The notes: generated from the letters alone by a model not told the origin. A stretch of 59,483 bases of DNA from Candidatus Rokuibacteriota bacterium (GCA_016184125.1 JACPDG010000065.1:1-59483), one strand, 5' to 3'; counted from the stretch's first letter, positions 51,817 through 59,483 are shown. A program made the numbers and translations.

Positions 51817-51931
51817 GATCCTGTCCTCCGGTCTTCTCGGATTCGCTCGAACGCAGGGGACGTGCGGCACGTCGAGCCGAGGGCTCTGCCCCACGCCGGT
51901 GCGCGGGAGCCTAGCGGACTCCCCGCGGCAT

Positions 51932-51950
51932 TGTCAATGAAACGTTTCCA
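51932..51950 (-). promoter_or_regulatory. LacI-type operator joined to a -35 box upstream of cluster D
   Basis: On the minus strand TGGAAACGTTTCA (51950-51938) is followed by TTGACA (51937-51932). A possible -10, TAGGCT, follows after 18 nt. The operator is one base short of the perfect 14-bp palindrome at 53159-53172 and has the same operator-to-TTGACA layout. The adjacent LacI-type regulator very likely controls cluster D here. Confidence 0.75.
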
Positions 51951-51959
51951 CCGAGGGAA

Positions 51960-52052
51960 GTGGGGCCCCGAAATGGCCCCCACACCCCCGCGCTCGGAAG
52001 CGCCCCGGGGAACCCGGGGCGCTCCTCGACGACACGATTCGTTCACGGGCTC
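51960..52052 (+). repeat. Palindromic element copy R12 (complete, array-free)
   Basis: Best full-length example: outer hairpin GTGGGGCCCC...GGCCCCCAC, CGCGCTCGGAAGC, inner arms GCGCCCCGGG and CCCGGGGCGC, TCCTCGACGACACGATTCG and TTCACGGGCTC, 93 bp. Its tail overlaps the last codons and stop of the LacI-type gene. Confidence 0.9.
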
Positions 52053-53116
52053 TGGATCCGCGCCTGGCAGCGCCCGGGCCGGCGGGCGCACGGCGGCGCG
52101 CACGACTCGCGCACCACCAGCTCGCTCTCGAGCACGACCCGCGCCGGCGCCGCGGAGGCGGCGCCGCGGAGCCGCCGCAGCACGGCCTCCGCCGCCGCGA
52201 CGCCGATCGCCTTGACGTCCCAGCGCGCCACGGTCACCGGCGGACTCGCCAGCTGCGCGAGGTCGGTGTCCCCGCAGCTGACGACGGAGAGCGCGGACGG
52301 GATGGCGGCGCCGTGCAGCCCGGCCGCACGGAGCACGCCGGCCAGGAGCTGGATGCCGCCGGCGACGATCGCGGTCGGCGGGTCGCGACGGCTCAGCAGG
52401 CTCGACGTCTCGCGGAAGGCGAAGTCGGGATCGAAGCTGCCGCAGCGCAGCAGGTCGGGCTCGACCGGGAGCTGCTCGTCGGCGAACGCGCGCGTGTAGC
52501 CCTGGACCCGCTGCGCGCCGGGCCGCACGCGCTCGGACGCGGTGATCAGGGCGATCCGACGATGTCCGAGGCCGAGCAGGTGGCGCGTCGCCGTGTAGGC
52601 GCCGCCGGCGTGGTCCGTCATCACCGCATCCCACGGGCCGGGCAGCTCCCGCTCCATCATCACGATCGGCATCCGCAGCTGCCGGAGCGCCCGCGCGAGG
52701 ACGCCGTCGTCGCCGCTGTCGAGCGCGAGGATCAGCGCGTCCGGGCGCCGCCGCGCGAACACGCCGAGCACGTCGAGCTCGAGCGCCCGCTCGCCGCCGG
52801 TGGAGGCGACGACGACCGTGTAGCCGCGCGGCTGCAGGATCCGGGACGCGGCGCCGAGGATCCAGGCCCAGTTGGGGTTCGAGATGTCCGGCACCACGAA
52901 GCCGACGGTGCGTGTCACCCGCGTGCGCATGCTCTGCGCGATCGCGTTCGGCTCGTACCCCAGGCGCGCGATCACCCGCTCGACGCGCTGGCGCGTCGCG
53001 GGATCGACCGACGGATGGGCGTTGACGACGCGCGACACGGTCCCGACGGCCACCTTCGCCGCCCTCGCGACGTCCTTGATCGTCGACTTGCCGTCGGCGC
53101 CTCGTCGTCGGCGCAT
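52043..53116 (-). CDS. LacI-family transcriptional regulator
   Basis: 357 residues. The N-terminal helix-turn-helix and hinge are STIKDVARAAKVAVGTVSRVVN to LGYEPNAIAQSMR; the rest is a periplasmic-binding-protein-like effector domain (TVGFVVPDISNPNW, SCGDTDLAQLASPPVTVARW). The last residues, QSP and the stop, are encoded by the tail of element R12, so the original C-terminus may have been altered. Operators of LacI type lie upstream of its own gene (53159) and upstream of cluster D (51938). Effector unknown. Confidence 0.92.
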   Translation of the reverse strand: MRRRRGADGKSTIKDVARAAKVAVGTVSRVVNAHPSVDPATRQRVERVIARLGYEPNAIAQSMRTRVTRTVGFVVPDISNPNWAWILGAASRILQPRGYTVVVASTGGERALELDVLGVFARRRPDALILALDSGDDGVLARALRQLRMPIVMMERELPGPWDAVMTDHAGGAYTATRHLLGLGHRRIALITASERVRPGAQRVQGYTRAFADEQLPVEPDLLRCGSFDPDFAFRETSSLLSRRDPPTAIVAGGIQLLAGVLRAAGLHGAAIPSALSVVSCGDTDLAQLASPPVTVARWDVKAIGVAAAEAVLRRLRGAASAAPARVVLESELVVRESCAPPCARRPGRCQARIQSP

Positions 53117-53158
53117 GCCGGCCCACCCTATCACACGCCGGCCGCGCCGGCACCGGGA

Positions 53159-53178
53159 TGGAAACGTTTCCATTGACA
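53159..53178. promoter_or_regulatory. LacI-type operator and -35 box between lacI-type gene and crotonase
   Basis: TGGAAACGTTTCCA (53159-53172) is a perfect 14-bp palindrome, directly followed on the + strand by TTGACA (53173-53178). It is 42 bp upstream of the regulator's own start and 38 bp upstream of the crotonase start, so it could control both. A -10 for the crotonase is weak (GAGGAT after 18 nt). Confidence 0.75.
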
Positions 53179-53210
53179 ACCCGGCGCCGCGGCGGGGAGG
53201 ATCTGGACTC

Positions 53211-54008
53211 ATGAGCCTGCCGGCGTACGAGACGCTGAAGACGGAGCTCCCCGAGCCGCACGTGCTGGTCGTCGCGATGAACCGGCCCGAGGTGCGCAAC
53301 GCGATCAACACGCAGATGGGCCGCGACATGCTCGACCTGTGGACACGGCTGACGGTGGACCCGGCCGGCGCACGCTGCGTCGTCTTCACCGGTGCCGGCG
53401 AGCACGCGTTCTGCTCCGGTGGCGACCTCAAGGAGCGGAACAACATGACGCGCGAGGCCTGGCAGGCGCAGCACGAGCTGTTCGAGCGCGCCTACTGGAC
53501 CCTGATGGACATGCCCGTGCCGATCATCGCGGCCGCGAACGGCCACGCCTACGCGGGCGGTCTCGAGATGCTGCTCGCCTGCGACTTCGCGTACGCGGTT
53601 CGCACTGCCCGCTTCGCGCTGACCGAGGTGACGATCGGGATCATGCCCGGTGGCGGCGGCACCCAGAACCTGCCGCGCGCCGTCGGTGAGCGACGGGCGA
53701 AGGAGATCATCCTCACGGGCCGGCCGTTCACCGCCGAGCAGGCCCACGAGTGGGGCATCCTGAACCGCGTGTGCGAGCCAAACGAGCTGATGCCGGCGGT
53801 GATGGAGACGGCGCGAGCGATCGCCGCCAACGCGCCCCTGTCGGTCCGGCAGGCCAAGAAGTCCATCCGCTACGGCATGCAGATGGAGCTCAAGACCGCC
53901 TTCCGGTTCGAGGTCGAGGCCTACAACCACCTCATCGACACCGAGGACCGGCTCGAGGGCATCCGCGCGTTCAACGAGAAGCGGACGCCCGTGTTCCGCG
54001 GCCGGTAA
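53211..54008 (+). CDS. Enoyl-CoA hydratase/isomerase
   Basis: Crotonase of 265 residues with both catalytic glutamates by pattern: GGLEMLLACDF and ALTEVTIGIMPGGGG. FTGAGEHAFCSGGDLKE provides the first oxyanion-hole region. GGGGAGG lies 10 nt before ATG 53211. It is divergent from the LacI-type gene and shares its operator region, so it is probably part of the same regulon as transporter D. Likely hydrates a 2-enoyl-CoA from the imported compound. Confidence 0.9.
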   Translation: MSLPAYETLKTELPEPHVLVVAMNRPEVRNAINTQMGRDMLDLWTRLTVDPAGARCVVFTGAGEHAFCSGGDLKERNNMTREAWQAQHELFERAYWTLMDMPVPIIAAANGHAYAGGLEMLLACDFAYAVRTARFALTEVTIGIMPGGGGTQNLPRAVGERRAKEIILTGRPFTAEQAHEWGILNRVCEPNELMPAVMETARAIAANAPLSVRQAKKSIRYGMQMELKTAFRFEVEAYNHLIDTEDRLEGIRAFNEKRTPVFRGR

Positions 54009-54012
54009 CGGT

Positions 54013-55443
54013 TCAGCTCCTGCGGGCCTGCTTGAGCGCCTCGCCCAGCGTCATCCCGAAGCCGCCGCCCTTCTTCGTGCTCTCCCGCAAGTAAGCCTGC
54101 GCCTCGGCCTGCTCCTCCTGCGCGAGCGCCTTCGCGTGCGACAGCCGGATGCGGCGGCCGCCCTCCTCGACGGCGAGCACGAGCACTTTCACCTCCGCCC
54201 CCGCCGGGAACGACTTGCGCGGATCCGCGCCGCGCGGGATGCCGAGCTCCGGGTTCGGGATCAGCCCGGTCTGCCCCGGGCCGAGCCGGACGAAGACGCC
54301 GAACGATTCGATCCGCTCGACCGTGCCGGTGAGCACCGCGCCGGCGACCACGTCCGATTCCATCTGCTGGCCGAGCGCCGCGTCCGCCGGCGCGAGCGCG
54401 AGCGCGATCCGGCGCTTGCCGCTGTCGATGCTCACCACCATCACGGTGACCTCACCGCCGGTGGCCGCGGCCTCACGCAGCTCGACCTGACGGCTGCGCG
54501 GGATCTCGGTCGCGTGCAGCAGTCCATCGACGCCGGGCAGGAGCTCGACGAAGACGCCGAAGTCCGTCGCGCGGACGGCCCGACCGCGGACGACCTCGCG
54601 CTCGCGAAGCTGTCCGGGCACCGCGGCCCACGGATCACCCTCGAGCGCCTTCATGCTCAGCGAGATCCTGCCCTTCTCCGTGTCGATCCTCAGCACCTTG
54701 ACGGTCACCGGATCGCCGACGCGCAGGCGGTCCGAGGGACGACCGACGCGGGAGTGGGAGATCTCCGACACGGGCACCAGCCCCTGCACGCCTCCGAGAT
54801 CGACGAAGGCGCCGAAGTCGGCCAGTGACGTGACCGTGCCGGGGAGCACGGCCCCCGGGATGAGCTTCTTGCGCGTCTCCTCCGCGGCCTTGGCCACCAG
54901 CTCCTCGAGGATCTGACGGCGAGAAAGGACGATATTCCGGCCTCTTTCGCCGTATTTGGTGATACGGAACTCGAGCACGCGACCGACGTAGTCCTCGGCC
55001 ACCTCGACCCGGCGGACGTCCATCTGCGAGAACGGACAGAAGGCCCGCAGGCCGGCCACCGTCACCTCGTAGCCGCCCTTGATCACGGCGGCGACCTTGC
55101 CCTCGACCGGCACCCCGGTCTCGGCGGCAACGGCGAGAGCCTGTCGCGCCTGCGCGCCCTGGCGCAGCTTGTGCGACAGGCGCACCTCGTCGCCCGTCGA
55201 CACGACCGTCGCCTCGACCTCGTCGCCGAGCGCGACCTTGAGCTGGCCCTCGTCATCCGCCAGCTCGGCGCGGTCCATCCACGCCTCGCCCTTGCCGCCG
55301 ACGTCGACGAAGACGCTCTCGGCGCCGATGTGGATGATGCGGCCCTTCACGACCTGCCCGACTTGCAGGACCGGACCGGTCTGCTGGCCGGCGAACAGGG
55401 TGGCGAAATCCTCGGACGGCGGGGTGTCGCGGTCTTCAGTCAC
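54013..55443 (-). CDS. S1-domain RNA-binding protein (ribosomal protein bS1 homolog)
   Basis: 476 residues with five tandem S1 domains, each with the GxVxxIxxxGxFVxL-type core: GQVVKGRIIHIGAESVFVD, GKVAAVIKGGYEVTV, GTVTSLADFGAFVDLGG, GRAVRATDFGVFVEL and GTVERIESFGVFVRLGPGQ. bS1 usually has four to six. GTG 55443 has GGAGA 9 nt upstream; ATG 55536 would add 31 residues. The C-terminus is polar (RESTKKGGGFGMTLGEALKQ). It is convergent with the crotonase, 4 bp apart. Confidence 0.9.
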   Translation of the reverse strand: MTEDRDTPPSEDFATLFAGQQTGPVLQVGQVVKGRIIHIGAESVFVDVGGKGEAWMDRAELADDEGQLKVALGDEVEATVVSTGDEVRLSHKLRQGAQARQALAVAAETGVPVEGKVAAVIKGGYEVTVAGLRAFCPFSQMDVRRVEVAEDYVGRVLEFRITKYGERGRNIVLSRRQILEELVAKAAEETRKKLIPGAVLPGTVTSLADFGAFVDLGGVQGLVPVSEISHSRVGRPSDRLRVGDPVTVKVLRIDTEKGRISLSMKALEGDPWAAVPGQLREREVVRGRAVRATDFGVFVELLPGVDGLLHATEIPRSRQVELREAAATGGEVTVMVVSIDSGKRRIALALAPADAALGQQMESDVVAGAVLTGTVERIESFGVFVRLGPGQTGLIPNPELGIPRGADPRKSFPAGAEVKVLVLAVEEGGRRIRLSHAKALAQEEQAEAQAYLRESTKKGGGFGMTLGEALKQARRS

Positions 55444-55603
55444 GATGCGTTCTCCGGTGCGGGACCAACATTCGCCGAGATGCGGCCGCCGGGCCTGCAC
55501 GAGCTGGTCCGGCCGCACGAGCGGGGTAAGAGCCATTGTAAGCGATTCCTGGCGGAACGGGCAGGAGGCTGCGACCGAGCGCCGGCGCCGGTACAGTAGG
55601 GCG

Positions 55604-56161
55604 ATGCAGCTCCGAACCGCGCTCGGCGCCATCCGTCCGGCGTGGGCGCCGATCCTCCTCACCTACTTCTGCTACGGCGCCAGCGCGGTCATCCAGGTCG
55701 GCGACGTCTTCTTCCAGAAGCGGGCCCTCGGCCTCGAACCGGCGGAGGTCGCGGCCATCGCGTTCTGGCTCGGCCTGCCGTGGTCCATGAAGATGGTCGC
55801 GGGCGTCGCGTCGGACGTCCACCCGATCTTCGGCAGCCGCCGCGTCGCGTACCTGCTCCTCGGGGCGCTCTGCTCCCTCATCGGCTTCGCCGCGCTCGCG
55901 ACGATCGTCGACACGAAGGCGAGCTATCTCGTCGCCATGCTGCTCGTCACCGTGGGATTCATGGTGCAGGACGTCGTCGCCGACGCGCTCAGCGTGGAGG
56001 TCGCGCAGACCGAGGAGGAGATTCAACGACCGCTTCGCGATCACGCAGCAGGATTACGGGAACCTCGGCCGCCTGATGATCACCGTGACGACCGGCGCCA
56101 TACCGCGACGCCCGCCCTCGTCCGCGGTCAACGGGCATCGCGGCCTGACGTTCGCGACTAG
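55604..56161 (+). pseudogene. Truncated folate/biopterin (BT1)-type MFS transporter
   Basis: From ATG 55604 about 130 residues are membrane-transporter-like: LLTYFCYGASAVIQVGDVFF, LPWSMKMVAGVASDVHPIFG, RRVAYLLLGALCSLIGF and VGFMVQDVVADALSVEVA. After AQTEEE the frame turns into Arg/Pro-rich noise, while another frame at about 56017-56080 gives RFAITQQDYGNLGRLMI, an unrelated but protein-like stretch. Full-length members have about 450 residues and 12 helices, so more than two thirds is lost and the join is out of frame. Confidence 0.65.
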
Positions 56162-56183
56162 TTCAGGGCTCCGATCACGTACC

Positions 56184-57665
56184 TCATGCCGCGCCCAGCG
56201 TGATCGCGACGTAGCGCGAGGCGCCCCGCCGCTCGAGCCTCAGGCTCACCACGTCGCCCTCCTTCAAGCGCTGAGTCGTCCGCTCGAAGTCCTCGACCGT
56301 CTTCACGGGTCGCCGGTTCACCTCCCGGACGATGTCGCCCGGGCGGATGCCGGCCCGCGCCGCAGCGCTCCGTGGCGCGACCTGCGCGACGACGACGCCA
56401 TCCTGCGACTCCGTCTGGAGCTCGCGCGCGAGGTCCGGCGTGAGCGGACGCACCCCGAGGCCGAGGCCCGAGGCCGTCGGTGGAGTGGGCGACGGCCGCT
56501 CCTCGGCACGGCGCGAAGCGCTCGGCGCCTCACCGAGCGTGACGCTGACCGAACGCTCCGCGCCGTCGCGCCACGCCTTGAGCTGCGTCCGGGTCCCGGG
56601 CTTCGCGAGCCCGATCCCGCGCTGCACGTCACCGGGATCCTTGACCGGCTTTCCGTCGAGCTCGATCACGACGTCGCCGGCCGCGAGCCCTGCCTGTCCA
56701 GCGGGACTGTCAGGCTGCACCTTCGCGATGAGTGCGCCCGCCTCGCTCTTCACCCCGAACGACTTCGCGAGCTCCGGAGTGAGCGGCTGGATCGACACCC
56801 CGAGCCAGCCGCGGCGGACGCGGCCCTTCTCGCGCAACTCCTGCCCGATGCGCTTGACCATGTTCGACGGAATGGCGAACCCGATCCCCGATCCTCCCGC
56901 GACGATCGCCGTGTTGATGCCGACCACCTGGCCGCCCATGTTCACGAGCGGCCCTCCGGAGTTGCCGGGGTTGATCGCGGCGTCGGTCTGGAGGAAATCG
57001 TCGAACGGCCCGGCGCCGATGTGGCGGGCCTTGCCGCTGACGATGCCGATGGTGACCGTGGACTGGAGGCCGAACGGCGACCCGACCGCCAGGACCCAGT
57101 CGCCGACGCGAACGGTGTCGGAATCGGCGAGGAGAACGGTCGGCAGCGGACCCTTCACGCCTTCGAGCTGCAGCACCGCGAGATCGGTCGCGGTGTCCGC
57201 GCCCAGCACTTTCGCAGGATACGTGTCGCCCTCGAGGGTCACGACCTCGATCCGCGTCGCGTTCTCGACGAGGTGCGCGTTGGTCAGCGCGATGCCCGAC
57301 CCGTCGATGATCACGCCGGACCCGAGACCTCGCTGCGGGCCAGGCTCCGGAACGCCGCCGAAGAAGCGGCGCATGAAGTCCTCGGGGGAGAACTCCTCGG
57401 ACGGCGGGCGACCGCCGGGCGCACGGGCGTGACCCCCGGGCGTCATACCGCGCGCCTGCGTCTTGATGTTGACGACCGCCGGCTTCACGGCTTCCGCCAC
57501 GCGCGCGAGCGTGCCGGCCGCGGGAGCGACGGTGTCACGCACGGCTGCGGAGGGAGCCTCGTCGGCACGCGCCGGGGTATGCCACCCGGCTCGATCGAGT
57601 CCGACGAAGGTGAATCCGAGGACGATAGCGAACGCGAAAACGCCCAGCCGCGTTGACTGCATCAT
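56184..57665 (-). CDS. HtrA/Deg-family periplasmic serine protease
   Basis: 493 residues. A signal peptide (hydrophobic residues 8-25, cleavage near TPARADE) is followed by a trypsin-like domain with His131 in LTNAHLV, Asp161 in TATDLAVLQ and Ser236 in GNSGGPLV, then two PDZ domains (about 275-370 and 395-490, each with GDVVIELDGKPV or GDIVREVNRRPV). AAGGAGGG lies just before ATG 57665. It degrades or refolds misfolded envelope proteins. It neighbours small envelope/stress genes. Confidence 0.95.
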   Translation of the reverse strand: MMQSTRLGVFAFAIVLGFTFVGLDRAGWHTPARADEAPSAAVRDTVAPAAGTLARVAEAVKPAVVNIKTQARGMTPGGHARAPGGRPPSEEFSPEDFMRRFFGGVPEPGPQRGLGSGVIIDGSGIALTNAHLVENATRIEVVTLEGDTYPAKVLGADTATDLAVLQLEGVKGPLPTVLLADSDTVRVGDWVLAVGSPFGLQSTVTIGIVSGKARHIGAGPFDDFLQTDAAINPGNSGGPLVNMGGQVVGINTAIVAGGSGIGFAIPSNMVKRIGQELREKGRVRRGWLGVSIQPLTPELAKSFGVKSEAGALIAKVQPDSPAGQAGLAAGDVVIELDGKPVKDPGDVQRGIGLAKPGTRTQLKAWRDGAERSVSVTLGEAPSASRRAEERPSPTPPTASGLGLGVRPLTPDLARELQTESQDGVVVAQVAPRSAAARAGIRPGDIVREVNRRPVKTVEDFERTTQRLKEGDVVSLRLERRGASRYVAITLGAA

Positions 57666-57845
57666 TCGGCCCTCCTTTCGCTTTGACTGCATCCGAGATG
57701 CCATCACGTGCGAGCGCGCCGACGAGGATGCGCGCGGTGCGACGTGCCCTCGAAGTATCCCCGCCCGACGCGCTTCCAATCCGCGCGCCCGCTGGCAGCC
57801 GGGTTGCGATGCGCTGCCGGAGAGCCTGGAACGCGCGAAGGCGGG

Positions 57846-58195
57846 ATGGTGATGCCGACCGTTCACCAGTTTCCAACGGGCGAGCGCGAGCGAGAGGGCG
57901 TGCGGGATCGCCTCGCGCGCCTGCTGAAGCTCGAGGTGGAGCTCGGGTCGCCGGCGTCGTGCTGCTCGCCTCCCTCGTCGTGCTGCTGGCCGGCGCGTTC
58001 GCACCGCTGTTCGGCGCGGCGTGGCAGCACCTGGTGGTAGTCGGCGGTGGGCTCACGCTGCTCTCCGCGGCGGCGATCGGCTGGAGCGCGTGGCGGCTGC
58101 AGAACCTCGACTGGCCCAACGAGACGCTCAACTCGCTGAGGGAGACGTGGCGATGGCTCGGAGCACAGATGACATCGAGGCTGAGATCGAGATGA
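57846..58195 (+). pseudogene. YqjE/phage-holin-like membrane protein with a frameshift
   Basis: From ATG 57846 one frame gives MPTVHQFPTGEREREGVRDRLARLLKLEVELG-like sequence typical of the cytoplasmic start of YqjE-like proteins; near 57945 the frame must shift by one base to continue with VAGVVLLASLVVLLAGAF, a second helix (LTLLSAAAIGWSAWRL) and TWRWLGAQMTSRLRSR. The two parts together make a normal protein of about 115 residues. The partner DUF3618 gene overlaps its end. Either a real mutation or a one-base sequence error. Confidence 0.6.
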
Positions 58196-58488
58196 CGCGC
58201 CACGCGATCGAGCACGACCTCGACGTGCTCGAAGCGCAGGCACGCCGCTACGAGCGACTGGTCGTCGGCGTGATCGTGGGCGCGGCGGTGCTCGCCGTCG
58301 TGCTCGCCTGGTTGCCGCTCGGGCGGTGGTTCCCGCGCGCCGGGCGTGCAGCCGATACCGCACGCGGCGCGGCGCGAAAAACCGGACGCGCAGCACGGAC
58401 GGGAGTGCAGGTCGCCGGGACAGGGGCGCAGGCGGTCAAGACCGGGGCGGACGTCGCACGCGCGCTGCGTGCGCTCCGCCGGACGTGA
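58153..58488 (+). CDS. DUF3618 family membrane-associated protein
   Basis: 111 residues. The N-terminus STDDIEAEIEMTRHAIEHDLDVLE is the DUF3618 signature; a single membrane helix (VVGVIVGAAVLAVVLAWLPL) follows, and the C-terminus is basic (GAARKTGRAARTG, ALRALRRT). GGAG lies 8 nt before ATG 58153. These genes usually accompany YqjE/holin-like genes, as here. Function unknown, probably envelope stress. Confidence 0.85.
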   Translation: MARSTDDIEAEIEMTRHAIEHDLDVLEAQARRYERLVVGVIVGAAVLAVVLAWLPLGRWFPRAGRAADTARGAARKTGRAARTGVQVAGTGAQAVKTGADVARALRALRRT

Positions 58489-58507
58489 GGCCGGTCGGCG
58501 CCCGCTC

Positions 58508-58672
58508 GTGACACTGACCTCGGAGGAAAAGGATCTCGCGGTCGCAGCGTCGGCGAAGCGCGTGCCCGAGAACGGCGAGCGCGCGATCGCGTACACCGCG
58601 GCGCGGAGATCCCACATCACCAGTCGGACCGAGGCCGCGGCGCAGCAAATGCAACGCGAGCGGCCGGGGTGA
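58508..58672 (+). CDS. Possible small protein
   Basis: 54 codons from GTG 58508 (VTLTSEEKDLAVAASAKRVPE...). Composition is protein-like (Glu/Lys/Ala helices), but there is no ribosome site and no recognised family. It fills the gap between the DUF3618 and CsbD-like genes. Confidence 0.25.
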   Translation: MTLTSEEKDLAVAASAKRVPENGERAIAYTAARRSHITSRTEAAAQQMQRERPG

Positions 58673-58726
58673 CCCTGCCACTGGCATCCGGACTGCACAC
58701 GTCCGGTGACGTAACGGAGGTAAACC

Positions 58727-58927
58727 ATGAACCAGGACGTGTTCGCCGGGCGCTGGAAGCAGCTCCGTGGGCAGGCCAAGGAGTGGTGGGGTCAGGTGAC
58801 GGACGACGAGCTGGACCAGATCGAAGGCCAGCGCGACAAGCTCGCCGGCCTGCTGCAGGTGAAGTACGGCTACACCAAGGAGCAGGCCGAGCAGGAGATC
58901 GATCGGCGCATCGATCGCGCTGCTTGA
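58727..58927 (+). CDS. CsbD-like stress-response protein
   Basis: 66 residues: MNQDVFAGRWKQLRGQAKEWWG, then DDELDQIEGQRDKLAGLLQVKYG and KEQAEQEIDRRI, the complete CsbD pattern. ACGGAGG lies 6 nt before the ATG. CsbD proteins are abundant small general-stress proteins of unknown mechanism. The location fits the envelope/stress group around it. Confidence 0.92.
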   Translation: MNQDVFAGRWKQLRGQAKEWWGQVTDDELDQIEGQRDKLAGLLQVKYGYTKEQAEQEIDRRIDRAA

Positions 58928-58936
58928 CGTCGGATC

Positions 58937-59332
58937 ATGAGGTGCATCACGAGACACGTCGCGCTCGCCGCCAGCGCCGGCGTGCTGGCGATCACGAGCG
59001 TCGCCGGGGCTCAGCAGCCGACCGTGAGCGACATCGCGCTGTGTAACCAGGAAGCCCACGCGGCGGTGGGCGGCAGTGCGCTGCCTCGCCTGCCCGGACC
59101 GCAGCCGGGCAGCGAGACCACACGTCATCCCGCGGCGCGAGAACGCATGCCGCCGGCGCCAGACCCGGTCGTGCCGCCCACGAAGACGCAAACGGACTCG
59201 ACAGGGTCGATCGTGACCGAGTCACCCGACCCGCTGCTCGAAGGGATGGCCGCCGACAAGGTCGATGATCGCGACTACCGAATCGCCTACCGCGAGTGCA
59301 TGCGCCGCCAGCTCGGCGAGCGCCGACGCTGA
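58937..59332 (+). CDS. Hypothetical secreted protein
   Basis: 131 residues. MRCITRHVALAASAGVLAIT and a VAGAQQ cleavage site form a clear signal peptide. The mature part has IALCNQEAHAAVGGSALP near the start, a Pro/Thr-rich low-complexity middle and RIAYRECMRRQLGERRR at the end; the two cysteines could form a disulfide. It follows the CsbD-like gene by 9 bp. No family recognised. Confidence 0.7.
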   Translation: MRCITRHVALAASAGVLAITSVAGAQQPTVSDIALCNQEAHAAVGGSALPRLPGPQPGSETTRHPAARERMPPAPDPVVPPTKTQTDSTGSIVTESPDPLLEGMAADKVDDRDYRIAYRECMRRQLGERRR

Positions 59333-59440
59333 CACCCGGGGTCGAGCGCGCGCGCGCCGCCACCGTGCACGCAACGTCTAGCCTCAATGCCGTTTAGTTA
59401 ACCGGATCCGATAACGTCGACAGGGCCTTAGCTCGTTCTG

Positions 59441-59466
59441 CTCTTGCATCCCCAGAGATGCAAGAG
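59441..59466. other. Perfect inverted repeat near the window end
   Basis: CTCTTGCATC (59441-59450) and GATGCAAGAG (59457-59466) form a 10-bp perfect stem with a 6-nt loop. The local base composition is lower in GC than the rest of the window. No T-run follows, so terminator, operator and other roles remain open; the window ends 17 bp later. Confidence 0.45.
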
Positions 59467-59483
59467 GATCCTGCCCCGGCTTC

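Noticed and set aside
13727..52052. The palindromic elements as ordinary intrinsic terminators
   Set aside because: No T-run follows the hairpins, they occur in both orientations relative to genes, inside operons and inside a coding sequence, and share a long tail box unrelated to termination.
59441..59466. The terminal inverted repeat as a tRNA, attachment site or terminator
   Set aside because: It is too short for a tRNA, shows no cloverleaf or CCA end, has no T-run, and no integrase is present; it is listed only as an inverted repeat.

Overview
The window is a gene-dense, very GC-rich (around 70% by eye) bacterial chromosome segment. I see no transposase, integrase, phage gene, CRISPR array, tRNA or rRNA. 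The content is typical of a soil or subsurface heterotroph with many organic-acid and amino-acid uptake systems: four complete or near-complete branched-chain-amino-acid (LIV/HAAT) type ABC transporters, family III CoA-transferases, acyl-CoA dehydrogenase, crotonases, CitE-like and HMG-CoA-lyase-like enzymes. This gene mix resembles Candidatus Rokubacteria (Methylomirabilota), but that assignment is an inference from content, not from a marker gene.

Layout. 1-5.8 kb (+): tail of a livF, then a nitrilase-family amidohydrolase and a LIV transporter (cluster A). 5.8-7.1 kb (-): an M20 peptidase homolog. 7.4-12.1 kb (+): LIV cluster B behind a good sigma70 promoter. 12.1-26.6 kb (-): one long co-directional block headed by a GntR regulator with its own operator-promoter. 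It holds CitE-like lyase, three CoA-transferases, LIV cluster C (with a broken livH), an HMG-CoA-lyase-like enzyme, archaeal-type phosphoglycerate mutase, acyl-CoA dehydrogenase and a nucleotidyltransferase. 26.6-28.7 kb (-): zinc alcohol dehydrogenase and a two-domain VOC protein. 28.8-31.6 kb (+): DEAD-box helicase with a long disordered tail. 31.6-34 kb (-): gene relics, a BrnA antitoxin and a peptide-type binding protein. 34-39.2 kb: crotonase, adenylate cyclase, enolase-superfamily enzyme, a membrane protein. 39.3-42.4 kb (+): a single 1051-residue protein fusing all three parts of the AmmeMemoRadiSam system. 42.4-47.2 kb: small operons, ribosomal protein bS21, response regulator, MBL hydrolase, SDRs. 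47.2-54 kb: LIV cluster D, a LacI-type regulator and a crotonase, linked by two near-identical LacI-type operators. 54-59.5 kb: S1-domain protein, a truncated transporter, HtrA protease and a group of small envelope/stress genes.

Two signals stand out. First, the radical SAM + AMMECR1 + Memo fusion, which carries an extra unassigned domain. Second, a dispersed family of composite palindromic elements, about a dozen copies between 13.7 and 52.1 kb. Each has an outer C/G hairpin, an inner hairpin and a conserved tail, and some carry an array of 21-bp mini-hairpins. One 78-bp copy sits in frame inside a nucleotidyltransferase gene, another contains the start codon of a livG, and another supplies the stop codon of the LacI-type regulator. 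The region also shows repeated gene decay that leaves only 5' ends of genes (LLM oxidoreductase, CitE, MFS transporter, folate/biopterin-type transporter) plus an internally deleted livH.

Functionally the clusters read as uptake-plus-activation units. In cluster C a transporter, CoA-transferase and CoA-ester lyases are co-transcribed, suggesting import of a branched or dicarboxylic acid, CoA activation and carbon-carbon cleavage. Start codons were chosen from Shine-Dalgarno spacing, ATGA/GTGA/TTGA overlaps and family length.
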